Source of the DNA: Micrasema longulum
Taxonomy: Eukaryota > Arthropoda > Insecta > Trichoptera > Brachycentridae
DNA length: 64,000 nt
Assembly: GCA_022494885.1 (NCBI GenBank)
Contig: JAGVSM010001702.1
Location: 1 to 64,000 of the forward strand
Direction of reading: 5' to 3'
Part shown: piece after piece, positions 32,570-43,639 of the stretch
Position numbering within the stretch: position 1 is the stretch's first letter
Layout of the letters: each line of letters starts with the position of its first letter
Program-made: the position numbers and the translations under genes
Notes under the pieces: model-generated
Told to the model about the DNA's origin: nothing
The model's input: the letters and a program-made list of their open reading frames with translations, nothing else
Database searches by the model: none

Positions 32570-33605
32570 TGCATTTTTCCAATCGTTCCGCACGTGTATT
32601 GTGAACAGAAAAAGTAAATTGAGTGATTTTTACAATATATGATTTTGTTGAGCAAAAAATTTGCATTACATTTTTTGCGGGATGAAATTTCTGCTGCAAA
32701 AACAATTAAAATATTGCAAAAAGACGCCAGTGACTAGGTTATGCCACAAAAAATTATACAAGTGGTATAAACAATCAAAAGAAAGCAGAGAAAGCATTGC
32801 AGAAAAAAAAATCTGTAAATGACCATCAACATCAACTGATTAACAACACGTCGAGGAAATCAAAGATTTGGTGCTCAAAAATTGTCGATTGACAATTAAA
32901 GACCTTAAGCTAAGTCATGGTGCTCAGACCGGTTAGATAGCAGTCGATTAGAGAGCGGTTTCCTAAGAAAACAGTGTTATCAACAACGTTTTTCTAGGAA
33001 ACCACTCTCTAATCACCGTTACGACGGCTGTCCAGCGCATCACCGTTCACTACGGCCGTTAAGATACGGGCACCACTGTCCTAGGAAACCCTAGCTTTAC
33101 TGAGACTTTAAAAAACGGCGTCGCGTTAGAGCCTGTGAAGCAATGCTTTCTGACTATCAGGATAAGATAAAATGCACGATAACTAGAGATGAAACTTAAA
33201 TCTATAGATACAATCTGGAAACAACCAACCAATCAAGCGAATACTGTGCAAAAAATGATTCAATAAAGAAAAAACCACGCCAAAGTCGTTCAAAAATCAA
33301 AATCATGTTAACAGTTTCCTTCGATTATCTTGGTGTGGTGCATTATGAATTCCTTTTGCTGGGCCATACTGTTAACAAGAAATATTATTTATTTGAGCGT
33401 TATGTAACGTTTATGTGAAGCTATTTGCAAAAATAGACCAGAATTATGGGCAGACAATTCTTGGTCTTTGCACTACGATAATGCACCATCTCACACTGAA
33501 TCGGTGCTTTGAGACCATTTCGTCAAAAAATCAACCCATATTGTTCAACATCCATCATATTTGTCTGATTTAGCACCGCGTGATATTTGGCTATTCCATT
33601 GATTC
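32570..33605 (+). pseudogene. Mariner transposase, decayed and interrupted
   Basis: Fragments of an IS630/Tc1/mariner transposase in several frames: QHVEEIKDLVLKNCRLTIKD in the N-terminal DNA-binding part, and then the catalytic half with ITRDET, HYEFLLLGHTVNKKYY, RPELWADNSWSLHYDNAPSH and STHIVQHPSYLSDLAPRD. The DNAPSH Asp is a conserved catalytic residue of mariner. Many stops and frameshifts. A fold-back MITE interrupts it between GAQ and TLK at about 32931-33107. Confidence 0.88.
32932..33107. mobile_element. Fold-back MITE family P, nested copy with damaged left arm
   Basis: The right part is collinear with 30134-30376 (GCATCACCGTTCACTACGGC, then CTAGGAAACCCTAGCT and TTA). The left arm has lost much of its outer and middle sequence, so it no longer folds fully. 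It inserted in the mariner transposase and is therefore younger than that element. Confidence 0.8.
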
Positions 33606-33626
33606 CGCCAGTTCTGCTGAAAAAAG

Positions 33627-33835
33627 CCGAAAGATCGTCATCGACAGCCTAGTAGGGCGGTTGCAGCCCGCAGGTGTGAAAAAGAGGCAACTTTGGTAAA
33701 GACTTTCCTGAGGCATTTGCAGCACGCGTCCAAGTCAAATCCACCGCTGATCCCCTAACACGCTCGTAATGGGAGTCTGCTGCTTTCGTTCTTGAACGTT
33801 GATGTTAGTTATGAAATTGAACCACCTTATACCTC
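33627..33835 (+). repeat. Unclassified repeat U with coding-like frame
   Basis: Shares a conserved frame with 36017-36310 (minus): here KPKDRHRQPSRAVAARRCEK, EATLVKTFLRHLQH, ending at TAA. GC content is higher than in the surroundings. It is not a mariner part and has no family I recognise. Confidence 0.55.
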
Positions 33836-34257
33836 ACATTCTTCTCAGGCGCTCGCTCTCAACACTCAAAAGTACGGTGTTTTGAGTTTTGGTAAGTACT
33901 GGCATTATTTATAAATAAATCATTAGCATTTTGTTTCGATTGAGTTTATACTAGTGTTCAAAAAAGCACGTATAGTGTTAAAATAAAATTGACACTTTTC
34001 ATGATACTCTCTCAGCTTTTGCGAATAATCTCTTAGGAATAAATCTTATTCAATAAGTACACACGTGTAACTTATTTTTTATTGCATTGTATCCTGTATA
34101 AAAAAATATGTATTATAACTTAATATATAAATCTATTTTGTGTAATTCTAAAAAAGAAGATATATATGCATGTAAAATTGTATCGACGAATGCTTTCAAA
34201 TTTTATGTTTCTAGTATGTACCTTTGTTGAATTACCTAATAAAATGAAATAAATAAA

Positions 34258-34684
34258 ATAAAAGTAGTTCCAGCCACGAGGAATTGGCTACAAAAAATGT
34301 TTTCTTGCGCGCGGTAAAAATTAGAGCATTCAATTGTACATAAAAAATTCTTGAAAATGTACAAAAAAATAAAAAAATATATTTTAATAAACACGCACTA
34401 CTTTGAATGACGTCACTAGTTCATATGAACCATCTAATGATATGAGAGCTTTGAAGGATATCCGGTTTGGTCACCGTAAACGAGCCAATTGTAAGAACTG
34501 TCAGAGAACAACCTTTGACGTCACACGTGGATTTATTTAAGAAATGTATTTCATTATTTTAGTTTTGTAAAACTTAAAAAAATGATAGCGCTGATAATAA
34601 GATATATCAAAATAAAAAAATAAAAAATTTCACTTAGTTTAATCTATTAAAAAAGAAAAAAAAACACTGAACTTCCTCATTCCT
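34258..34684. mobile_element. TIR-bounded MITE (family M1)
   Basis: About 427 bp, ending CACTGAACTTCCTCATTCC, which inverts to the GGAAGTTCA left end seen in the 25043 copy. Internal blocks ATGACGTCACTAGTTCATAT and GACGTCACACGTGG are collinear with 3076-3483. Confidence 0.7.
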
Positions 34685-35384
34685 AGGCAAGTTGATAGTG
34701 TTTTGTGCATGTGAATACCATCACCCCCCGTTTTTTTCGATCCTGTGCCCATTATTTTAAAGAGAGCAGTCAGGGTTAGGAAAGAATTTGTTACACATAA
34801 TTTAAGTCTTCTTCGTATTAAAATTGAAAGTTTTCCTGCTGTTTGGCAACGTCTTATTTATTGAATGATTTCCGTTTTTATAAATGTATTTGATATACAT
34901 TTTAATACTTTTTTATTTGATTTAAAAATATATTTAAACTGCTTTTAAATATTTGAGAATGTGAAAATCTCGCAAATATTTGTTAAGGTGTTGAAATTTC
35001 GCTAAGAGATACAAAATTGAAAGAAAAAAATTTGGCACCGAACACAATCTACCGCATTGGCGATCGTAAAGACGAATCTTCGTTCTGTTGAATTTGTGAA
35101 TAAAGCTATCTGGAACGTCAGCGTCGGCCAAAAGCGCCGAACTTTGAACGGCACGGCGCGGCGCTAATTAATACAGATAAATTAATTTTAATAAATTCTG
35201 ATAAACGGTTATTAGGAACCAAGCTAGTAATGGACTTGGAGCTGTGAATAAATTTTATGGTAACTAAAACATATAGTTAATGGGCTTGTATGAAGCACTT
35301 ACCTTTATAATCACGACTCCTTAATAGCAACAAGGGGTTGTTTCTGCCCATTTTAATTTTTTTTAAACTTATTTACATACATAA
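34685..35384. other. Intergenic sequence, possible old LINE remnant
   Basis: A minus-strand frame 34934-35131 reads FNRTKIRLYDRQCGRLCSVP and may be a retrotransposon relic, but I cannot assign it. A GC-rich ACGGCGCGGCGC patch lies at about 35150-35163. Confidence 0.3.
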
Positions 35385-35860
35385 GTTTATTGTACCTTAT
35401 TTGAGACATCAGGTCCAACTCTATGGGACTAAAAGTCCTGTGTTGAGATAGGACGAGCAATTAGTTGGCACAGACACATGAGTATATCACTACAAATATA
35501 GGCACCTGCACGCTGCAGTTTCCTGAGTTCAAAAGCATTGTCCAGTGTTCACTTTACTTCCAGGTGGGACTTTTATTTCGTATTCTGTTTCTTTATGTAT
35601 CAGCAATTTTATGTTAATTATTTTAATTTAATTAAAAATTTGTCATCATTGATTTAAGTGTTTTGGTAATCAATTGTTTACACACACGAAATGTGTGATT
35701 TCGTTTCTCTATTGTTCTTAATACGATAATAGGTCAGCTGGCAGTGAGTATTCATTTTCGGGTGAACTTTAAGTCCCCAAAAGTTAAGGTAAATGCGAAG
35801 TCTCAGAGAATATACCCATTATACTAGCCAGCCAATCACTTAATCCAATTTGAATGCAAG
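35385..35860. repeat. Old dispersed repeat fragments
   Basis: The 35400-35450 block (CAACTCTATGGGACT, TCCTGTGTTGAGATAGG) recurs inverted at about 37815-37855. The segment CCAGTGTTCACTTTACTTCC and following ones recur near 43760-43960. No coding potential. Confidence 0.45.
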
Positions 35861-36016
35861 TCAAATGCCCAAATAAATCAAAATACTATTAATATTTATA
35901 CGGTGTGCATTGGTACGACGGCAAATCAAAGCGCGCAAGCGTATTTCTTTTGATTTTTCATCGTTTGACGCCATAAAGCATTTTTCAATTAGACAGATGA
36001 TATAAAACCTTAAATA

Positions 36017-36310
36017 TGAAATGAAAGCAGCAACCTTCTATAACAAGCGTTCGGGGTGCGGCGTTGGACCTGGCTTTGACACCCGTTGTGGATGCTTGAA
36101 TAAAGCCTTAACCCGGGTAGCCTCTTCTTCACACCCGCGGACGCTCGCTGTCCTGGAAGACCATCGATGACAATCTTTCGGCTTTATTATGCGGAAGTCA
36201 GGAATGCATGAAATAATAGTATGAGTAGGATAGCTGAGAGTGTTGGCTGGCAATATGGTCTTATCTAGGCATCTAGCGGTGTCCACATCATCCTCTTTGG
36301 AGCGACTGTG
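36017..36310 (-). CDS. Unrecognised coding-like segment (repeat U)
   Basis: After a good acceptor (TTTATTTCATTTCCACAG at about 36310), the minus strand stays open for about 85 codons to TAG at about 36038: CLDKTILPANTLSYPTH, IKPKDCHRWSSRTASVRGCE, EEATRVKALFKHPQRV. It is much richer in GC than its neighbours. The second half matches the frame at 33627-33835. It could be the last exon of an unknown gene with a retro-copy, or part of an uncharacterised transposon. The repeat makes the transposon reading more likely. Confidence 0.35.
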
Positions 36311-36649
36311 GAAATGAAATAAATAATAAATAAATGCAAGTAGACATAATTAAATTTTAGAAAAGTAAAAATAATGAGTAAATAATATTATAGTTTTAAA
36401 CAACATAAATGCATTACGCGAGAGGTAAATGTTGTTAGTTTACGGTTTATTATGTTTAATTTTCCAATTATAATTTACATAAAAAAAAACATTATTAGAT
36501 TTAAAACTAGTGTATTTATGTAGGTGTGAACATGTTTTCATGTTTTCACCACTTGTATTATTTTAGTGTTATTTCATTTTCCTAGTTTATTTAACATCTT
36601 CATCCGTTGGTAAATAAAATTGTATTATACATATATTTAAACTGTAAAT

Positions 36650-37445
36650 TATTATTATTATTATGAATAACCTATAAAGCGCCGTTTCCGTAATATAATA
36701 CCTCAAGGGCGCTTTAAATAGTGATTTTATAGTTAAATAAATTTGATTGATTCTTTTAAATGTGTAATTTAATTAAAACAATTTATTTTGCTGTCACATG
36801 CTACGGATTTATTCAAACGATTTAGAGAACAAGTGGGTTTTATGTTTTTTTCGAAACATCACTTCACTTTCACAGCCTCGCACCTCCACTGGGAGAGCAT
36901 TCCATGCCATAGGGCTTGCGACCGCAAATGCGCGTTCACTAAATTTAGTGCGCTGTTTGCGTAGAGGTATAATAACTTTTCTTCTAGCCGTAGACGTAGC
37001 TGATCTAAGCGTGCGACGCCTGTTAGCTAGTTCATCTGGAGTGCATAGTTCCCTTAGATATTCCGGAGCAGAGTTATGCAGTGATTTGTACATAAGTCAA
37101 CAGAGTTTTTATTCGACCCTCTGTGGAAAACGTAGCCAGTGTAATTCCCGAAGTAGTGGAGTGATATGACTGAACTTAGAGATTCCGAAAATAAGTTTCG
37201 CTGCAGCATTCAATACAGATAGTTGGCGAGTCATTTTGTTCATTGGTAGACCTGCATAGATACCATTACAATAACCGACTCTAGACACTACAAATGCATT
37301 TATTAATTGACGGGCGGCATCAACCGGCAAATTTTTGAGTATGCATATAATTTTTCTGAGCTGGGAGAAGCGTGAACTTATCGTTCTATAGGTATGAAGT
37401 ACCGTTAAACTAATACAATAAGCTTTTTTACTTTGTAAGTTCATA
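36650..37445 (-). mobile_element. CR1/L2-type LINE, 3' part
   Basis: Two adjoining minus-strand frames separated by a frameshift near 37100. The first has ARQLINAFVVSRVGYCNGIY, AAAKLIFGISKFSHITPLLR and ELHWLRF; the second has YKSLHNSAPEYLRELCTP, KFSERAFAVASPMAWNALPV. These are signature C-terminal motifs of CR1/L2-like reverse-transcriptase ORFs. A short 3'UTR ends in (TAA)n, as usual for this clade. 5'-truncated, with one or few lesions, so relatively young. Confidence 0.9.
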
Positions 37446-37619
37446 TTTAGAATTGAATAAATAGTGTGAGTGTGTAAATATTATACTACGCAGTTAAATA
37501 CATTTATGATATAAAGGGAAAAAAAAATTCTTAAAACCTATAAGGGAAGAGACCATTGCCGGACACTGCTTCGAGACATTGCATCGATTTATATATGGTA
37601 CTATTAAGCGTATTGTCCA

Positions 37620-37718
37620 GGGCTGGTATTCCGAACGCGTTTACAGCGCGCTATAATGCGTATTTAGTACGTAAAAACGCGCTATATCGCGCTATAATTT
37701 CGTTTAGAATACCAGCCC
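37620..37718. mobile_element. Short MITE with 12-bp TIRs
   Basis: Ends GGGCTGGTATTC and GAATACCAGCCC are perfect inverted repeats. Internal GCGCGCTATAATGCG and CGCGCTATAATTTCG are imperfect direct repeats. 99 bp, non-coding. Confidence 0.65.
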
Positions 37719-37729
37719 AGATGTTTACT

Positions 37730-38080
37730 AAAATTTATGTGTCTGTAATATTTTTTATTTGAAGTATTCTTTAAAAATATACAAGCTTCCACTTTTTATT
37801 TTGTTGTATCCCAACTCAACACAGGGCTCTTGACCTCATAGAGTTAGGAATACGTTTTTATTTTATTTCTTATACGTGTCTTTATATGAATAAATAAATA
37901 AACAAGTATTACGATATCAAGGACTATTTAAACAATACAGATGCTTGGTGTTAAGTCAGTTTATTACTCAATAGTTTTTTATACGTGTTTATTCAAATCA
38001 TACGCTGTACAGAATATTAATTTTGTTATATTTCTAAATATGAAATAAACGGTTTTTTTGATAAATTGTCTCACAAAATG
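37730..38080. other. Intergenic, with one dispersed block
   Basis: A block at 37815-37855 is the inverted counterpart of 35400-35450. Otherwise nothing recognised. Confidence 0.4.
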
Positions 38081-38087
38081 AATAGGT

Positions 38088-38899
38088 CATAGAATTAAGA
38101 ATAGTCCAGAAGGAGCGTAGAATCATATTTGAATACACCGGACTGTGTCCAATAATCTCCCCACTATGGCCTACTTTCGCCACGCTCATTCGTGATGTCG
38201 CCGCGTAATGTTGCTTGGTGGGAAAAAAATAATCATAACACAAATGTAAGGTAAAAAAAAGCAATCTGTTAATTTTTCTAAAATTTTATTGTGCACACGG
38301 AAACATTGATTGACACAACAAAGTAGATAAGTAAATGGTCATTTCGTAAAAGTAATTGATTTTATGAACATTGAACTTAAAATATAAAACAATTTTTTTA
38401 TTACATAAAACGGATATTTTCATATCATGTTAAATAATATTCGACGTTTTAAAGATAATGTAGTTCAAATGTCCTCCACGGCGTTGTTTAATCCGAAGTC
38501 TAATTTTCATTACTTCTTGCATTAGATGAGCAAAATAGGGTAAACAAATTTACTGCCCTGGCAACACTAACAAAATTTACATTTTGCTTCTTCGACAATC
38601 TAACAGATGGAAAAATAGTTCAAATTTAAATTTTTTAGTAATGCATTTGCTACTTAAACATTTGTTTGCTAATTACACATAAAATGTGATACTATCCTTT
38701 TTCTTTAAGATCCTAGTAGTACTTCTACACTTTAAAAAGACACAACACGGCATAGTTTAATTCGAATCAGGGGTTCCGTACTGAGCGACGTCTAAAAAGA
38801 AACTAATGGGTCAAAACGTAAACTTACTTATTTATGAGTAGTTTAGTCGCCTACTGTTTGATGTGCGTATGCAGTTTCTGGACTATTCTTAATTCTATG
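38088..38899. mobile_element. DNA transposon remnant with 8-bp target duplication
   Basis: 812 bp. The left end CATAGAATTAAGAATAGTCC has its exact inverse at the right end (23 bp matching). Exact 8-bp direct repeats GAATAGGT flank it at 38080-38087 and 38900-38907. The 8-bp duplication fits hAT or P superfamilies; the CAT... end is more P-like, which is an inference. No transposase frame visible inside, so non-autonomous. Confidence 0.88.
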
Positions 38900-38907
38900 G
38901 AATAGGT

Positions 38908-39339
38908 ACTTGGAACAAAAATTGAAACTGCTTCTAAACTTGATATTTACTTACGAAAATACTTAGTTATTTTACATGGAAAAGCGTAAAACCGTGTTTT
39001 TGTTTGTTTGAAAAACAAACAAAATATTCTCATGTTTTATTTACTTAGTTTTGCAGCTAGATAATTTAGCTTTAGTTAAATTAATTTTCTCAACTCAGAT
39101 ATTCCTGCAACGTTAACTTTTTAAATACACGTTCCTAGCTAAGACTGGTTTTGCATCCATATGTAAGAAAAGCACGTACCATGGTGAACGAAGGAACAAA
39201 CTGAAGACTACATTTAACAATTAACTTAATTCGTTTTTCCTGTTAGCATACTTTGCGAGTGATGAACGTATTTCATTTTAAAAGCTAAGAAATTCTCGTG
39301 GTAAGAGAAATTTAACATTTATTTAAATCGGAAAACTTA
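38908..39339. other. AT-rich intergenic sequence
   Basis: Nothing I can name, apart from a short TTTTTGTTTGTTTG / CAAACAAACAAAA hairpin at about 38997-39023. Confidence 0.35.
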
Positions 39340-39980
39340 TTTAATGATATACAATGCTTTTATACTTCCACACTTTGTATATGGATTAATAATATGGTCG
39401 CAATGTAGTAAACATTTGCAAGAATCAATACAAAGAACAATTAATAAAACACCTAAAGTAATATTTAATTTTAATAAATATACTAGAACTACAGAATTAT
39501 ATAGAATAACAAAAATGCTCAATCTAAAGGAATTGATCTACACAGAAAAAAATAAAAATTATATTTAAGATGAAAAAGAATAAAATAAAGCCAAATATTA
39601 AATTTAATTTTAACTACAACATACATAAAATAAATACAAGAGCGTCAAATAATTTAACTTGCGAACAACCTAGGACCAACAGAAAAGATACAGTTTTTTG
39701 TATACAGCAATAAATTTTTACAATTCACTTTCTAATAATCTAAAAAATATACAAAACATGTACGTACTTAAAAAACACCTAAATAAAACAGTTCTTACTC
39801 AGTCTGATATGTGATGTTATTTTTTTGAATTTTTATTTAAACTATTGTGTTATTATATATAATATCCCCTCATACCAGCACTTTTGCTGATTGGGGATAT
39901 TTCGTACTAATATAATATGTAATATAATGTAATATGTAAAGTTTAAAAACCTTGTATTTTGTCATAAATAAATAAATAAA
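39340..39980 (+). mobile_element. LINE ORF C-terminus and 3' end
   Basis: Frame MIYNAFILPHFVYGLIIWSQ then KHLQESIQRTINKTPKVIFN, followed after a frame break by NNLTCEQPRTNRKDTVF and FYNSL-type sequence to about 39815. It ends with a short 3'UTR and (AATA)n. The YNAxxLPHxxYGLxIWS motif is typical of reverse-transcriptase C-terminal regions. 5'-truncated. Confidence 0.75.
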
Positions 39981-40131
39981 CATTTTAAAATAATAAAAGA
40001 AATCATCAACACTTTCTAAAGATTTTGTAGACCGGCTGGATTTTACTCCCCAGTTATACCAAAATAAAAAACATATTTCTAAATGTTATTAAATATTTGT
40101 ACGTAACCACTTACCTTATTTGTACATATGT

Positions 40132-40172
40132 TTATTGGTTTCGAAAGGTACCCGTATCTTCGTCAGGGCACC
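40132..40172 (-). ncRNA. Hammerhead-like motif, H3 left arm (decayed)
   Basis: The minus strand has core CTGACGA, a GATACG/GGTA/CCTTTC hairpin with two mismatches, then GAAACCAATA. Helix III palindrome and helix I pairing are lost, so this arm is probably dead. Confidence 0.3.
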
Positions 40173-40373
40173 AATTAAACCAACAAGCAAATCAACATGC
40201 AAAACCCACTATACACCTTCACCATAGTTGTTGCACAAAAATATAAAACCAACACGACATGCATTTTAATACGTACATACACTGATAAGGACAAACATGC
40301 ACTGATTAAATTATGAAAATATTCTGTTGTTTGAAAATTAATGAAAAAAGTAGAGGGGATGGAGGAAGAATTG

Positions 40374-40417
40374 GTGTCCTGAAGAAGAGACGGGTACGCA
40401 TCGAAACCGGTAGACAC
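40374..40417 (+). ncRNA. Hammerhead-ribozyme-like motif, H3 right arm
   Basis: Helix I GTGTC (40374-40378) pairs perfectly with GACAC (40413-40417). Core CTGAAGA (40379-40385). Helix II GAGACG/GGTA/CGCATC (40387-40402) has four of six pairs. GAAA (40403-40406) is followed by self-complementary ACCGGT (40406-40411) and A at the cleavage position. One extra A at 40386 between core and helix II departs from the consensus. Confidence 0.45.
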
Positions 40418-40549
40418 AGAAAAGTCGATAAGTCGTTATATACAAATTTTTAATAACATTTAGTAAAATGTTTGACCACAAAATTAATGCTTTAAATATT
40501 AAAAATAAAATCATTTTTTATTTAAGTAATTAAAATAAAAATAAGCATA

Positions 40550-40820
40550 TGTGTTTTAGGTGTTGTTTAGTTAGGTGAAGTAATTCGGCCAAATTAATGT
40601 CACTAACAACAATAAAGGTTTCAGGATTTTGGCTTCACGGAAGTCAACAGATAGAAGAGTTTTGGATATCTGGATGTTTCAACATAGGCAGAATGGTGAA
40701 TGTTGCAGTGTGTAAAATGACAATTTAAACCAGTATACGACAGAACATAAGCTCCGTCAATGCCTTGACTTCCATATCCCTCTTTCGAAAATATTTTCCT
40801 TCTACAGAGACAGTGTAATA
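40550..40820 (+). repeat. Dispersed family R copy
   Basis: AACAACAATAAAGGTTTCAG, AGGCAGAATGGTGAATGTTG, TGCCTTGACTTCCATATCCC in the usual order; diverged. Confidence 0.65.
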
Positions 40821-41520
40821 AATTTATATAGGAGAGCGTTGTTTTAAAAAAAAAATTAGAAAAGAAATTTCAATATTTGAATTGTCATATTTATTTTAGT
40901 TTGATAACACGTAAGTAAATCAAGCTTTTACTTTTAAAATCGCTGTTCTTTCAAAATCCCGCCATTAAAAGTAAGTAAATGAAAATAAGACAAAGACAAT
41001 ATTTTTTTTACGCATTCTGTTAAGAAAATCCTTTAAAGTTTAATATAACTAAAATATAATTACTTGAAACCGGCACATTACGTTTCTTAAAATTAAGACT
41101 AAACTTAGGTAAATTGTTACACATATAAAGTGAAAGTATGTTAGTATTTTTTTTTCTAATGATTTGAAGATAATAAATTGAACGGCAGAGGTATAAAATA
41201 AAAGGCTCAGGTTTCGGTTTTTTAAATAAATACAAGCATTTTAAAGCACACAAATTTTTTGGTATTTTTCTCAAATTCTAATTTAAATTGTGATTTCAAT
41301 AATCGTTACAAAAATAAAAATAGTTTACTTCAAATCCCCTTTTTCAAATGATGCTTTTAGAGAATCGTACAATTTATATCGACTATTTGACGCTATTCAA
41401 ATATTGTTAAAACATGCCGTAGAAATTAAGTAAGTCCAACTATAATATTATTCTTAATTAAGGTAAAAACTGACAAAAGAACAGTTTTTAGAAAATATAT
41501 ACAGAGCAATTACGTGTTAC
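40821..41520. other. AT-rich intergenic sequence
   Basis: The minus-strand open frame 41020-41274 has no recognisable motif. Nothing named. Confidence 0.35.
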
Positions 41521-41524
41521 AAAA

Positions 41525-41760
41525 GCATGTCATTGGCTGGTATTATCACTTTATACACTGTATAAAATTCACCATTCTGCCTATGTTTGAAGAGTCTGAT
41601 GGTTTTGCGAGAGCGATGGAACCGGCTGTTGGACAATCAAACTAAGTGGATTAAAAAATTAAACTATCATTTATTTTTAAGAAATTGGTTACAAATACTT
41701 ACAACTTAATCTGCCAATGACAGGCCATAAACCGTGTTGGTGTCTAAACTTCCACATCGT
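41525..41760. repeat. Family R fragments in opposite orientations
   Basis: 41525-41590 is a minus fragment (TGTCATTGGCTGGT, ATTCACCATTCTGCC). 41705-41760 is a plus fragment (TGCCAATGACAGGCCATAAA, TCTAAACTTCCACATCG). Inverted halves again. Confidence 0.5.
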
Positions 41761-41859
41761 GAGTTAAATATCACATATAAGTAAATAAAAAATAAGGATT
41801 TTAAAAATAACCACTTAAAATACATTTTTGTACAAAATACCTTTAAATTCCTTACATTA

Positions 41860-42440
41860 TTCATTACATTCCTTAGCCAACAAATTTACTTGTGATATAG
41901 ACATTTTTAATACGACAATTATCCATTTTAAAACGTTCTTAAATGCACTGTATAAAACTATTTATTAATGTCGTAATTAAACTTTTCTTTTCAAACATTT
42001 TTTTTCTGTTTTTGATGTGTATTATTATTATCCTATCTTTTTCTGAAATAAATGTATCAAATTTATTTGTGTACTAGATATTATATTATCTTATATATAC
42101 TTACTGTAAACTAAGTTTGATTATTTGTTTTTAATATTTATTTGTTAATACCATTTTTTTATACGTACATATGTATATATGTGTATATATATCTTTTTTG
42201 TTTAAATTATTTACAAGTTATTTACAATTTGCTTTTTAATTTAATCACTTTTCTTATATCCATATTTTTTCTTTTTTACTATGTAAAGATGCACTTTTTA
42301 TTTTGCATAGCAGTATGCTTTTTATTTTTTCTACATGTATACAAAAAAGCGTTGTTTATTTTTCAAATTATTACTTACTATGTTTGTATATTTTTTGTAA
42401 ATGCCCCTTGGGCGTATTGTAAAATTTAATTAAAAAAAAT
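41860..42440 (+). mobile_element. LINE 3'UTR
   Basis: Collinear with 59520-60710 from CCTTAGCCAACAAATTTACT through TGTATATTTTTTGTAAATGC to CCCTTGGGCG and the A-rich tail. The ORF part is absent. Confidence 0.6.
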
Positions 42441-43319
42441 TGATATGCATTTTAATCTTAGAGTAAAAACTTTACAGAGTCGCCCATATGGAGAAAAATC
42501 ACTCTTTGATTATTTATCACGAAATTAGCCACAGGTTTAAGCTATACAACCGGCCGTAGGTACTTGGTTTAAGAATTGCAAACTCTAACTGGTTTCGTCT
42601 ATTAAAAATTCGTTGTTAGACTAAAAACCAAACCAAACATTTAGAATGCTTTTGTTTTATGTAATAGAGCTTAAGAGCTTCTCTAGAGAATTGTAACTCA
42701 AATATTTACGTTATATTATGATGATTTAAACGCTCAAATTTGTCTATTAGTAGAATTCGTGGAGGAGGACCTAAAATTGTGTTTTTAGTGGTAACTCACA
42801 AATCCTGGTTTTAAAGTTTTAAAAAAAAGTTCCCTAGTTGTAGAAATTACCCCTCAATATTTCATTGTCTAATATGTCATCCATCTCTGTTACATGTATG
42901 TTGATTACAATGGAATTTTACGAAGAAATTTCAAAAAGTAATTTGAATGTTTTACGTTTTTTTACTTTCAAAATACATATTTCATTATTTACGTGGTGAC
43001 TATTGTGAAAAAAAGTAAACATTCTCAATTGGAATCGCTTACATTTCAAAAACTAATGCTTTTTTTAACGGACCAATAAACAATCGAGAGAGGAAACAAC
43101 TGTCAAAATAACGGTAAAAATAGCTATAAATTTAATTCGTTTCCAATTCGAATGGAAGCAATGATGAATAAATTAATTTTTATTGGTTTGAAATGATTGA
43201 TTTTGCAAAGGTTAAACACATTAAGTTCATAGTTTAAGTTTTAAAAACAATTTCTAGTTTAAACTCTATTTAGCCAGAATATATGCACACAACGATAAAT
43301 AATTACATTAATACATGAC
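42441..43319. other. AT-rich intergenic sequence
   Basis: No gene, RNA or repeat that I can name. Confidence 0.4.
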
Positions 43320-43470
43320 AACAATGTTTGACTATGTCCAAATGCTTGCATACCAGCTGGATTTCCTCCCTAGCCCTGTAAATGCTTATGACCTGGCCCT
43401 GTAAATGCCTAGACTTCCATATTCCCTTCTCAAAAGCGTTTTCTCTCTCAGTTAAAATGAATTCAAATAA
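43320..43470. repeat. Dispersed family R, head-to-head junction
   Basis: A minus piece (GACTATGTCCAAATGCTTGC, CAGCTGGATTTCCTCCCTAG) is joined to a plus piece (CCCTGTAAATGCCTAGACTT, CATATTCCCTTCTCAAAAG). Confidence 0.6.
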
Positions 43471-43639
43471 TACAAGACATGTTACAATTGCAAAGAAAAT
43501 GGTATTTCAATTAGAAGGTTTTAATATGTTTTCGCACGCGGATACATAGAGGCTCCTACCAAGCTAGAGATTTAAAGAAAAAAACAATGTGGACGTTCGG
43601 TTCGTATTTATTACATGATGAATAAAAAGAATAACACAG

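Larger units (their letters stand above)
40100..40440. mobile_element. Fold-back element with hammerhead-like arms (H3)
   Basis: The left arm (about 40130-40175, minus) and right arm (40370-40420, plus) are inverted copies carrying GACGGGTACGCATCGAAACC-type sequence, about 200 bp apart. No ORF between them. Same layout as H1 and H2 but different primary sequence. Confidence 0.65.
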
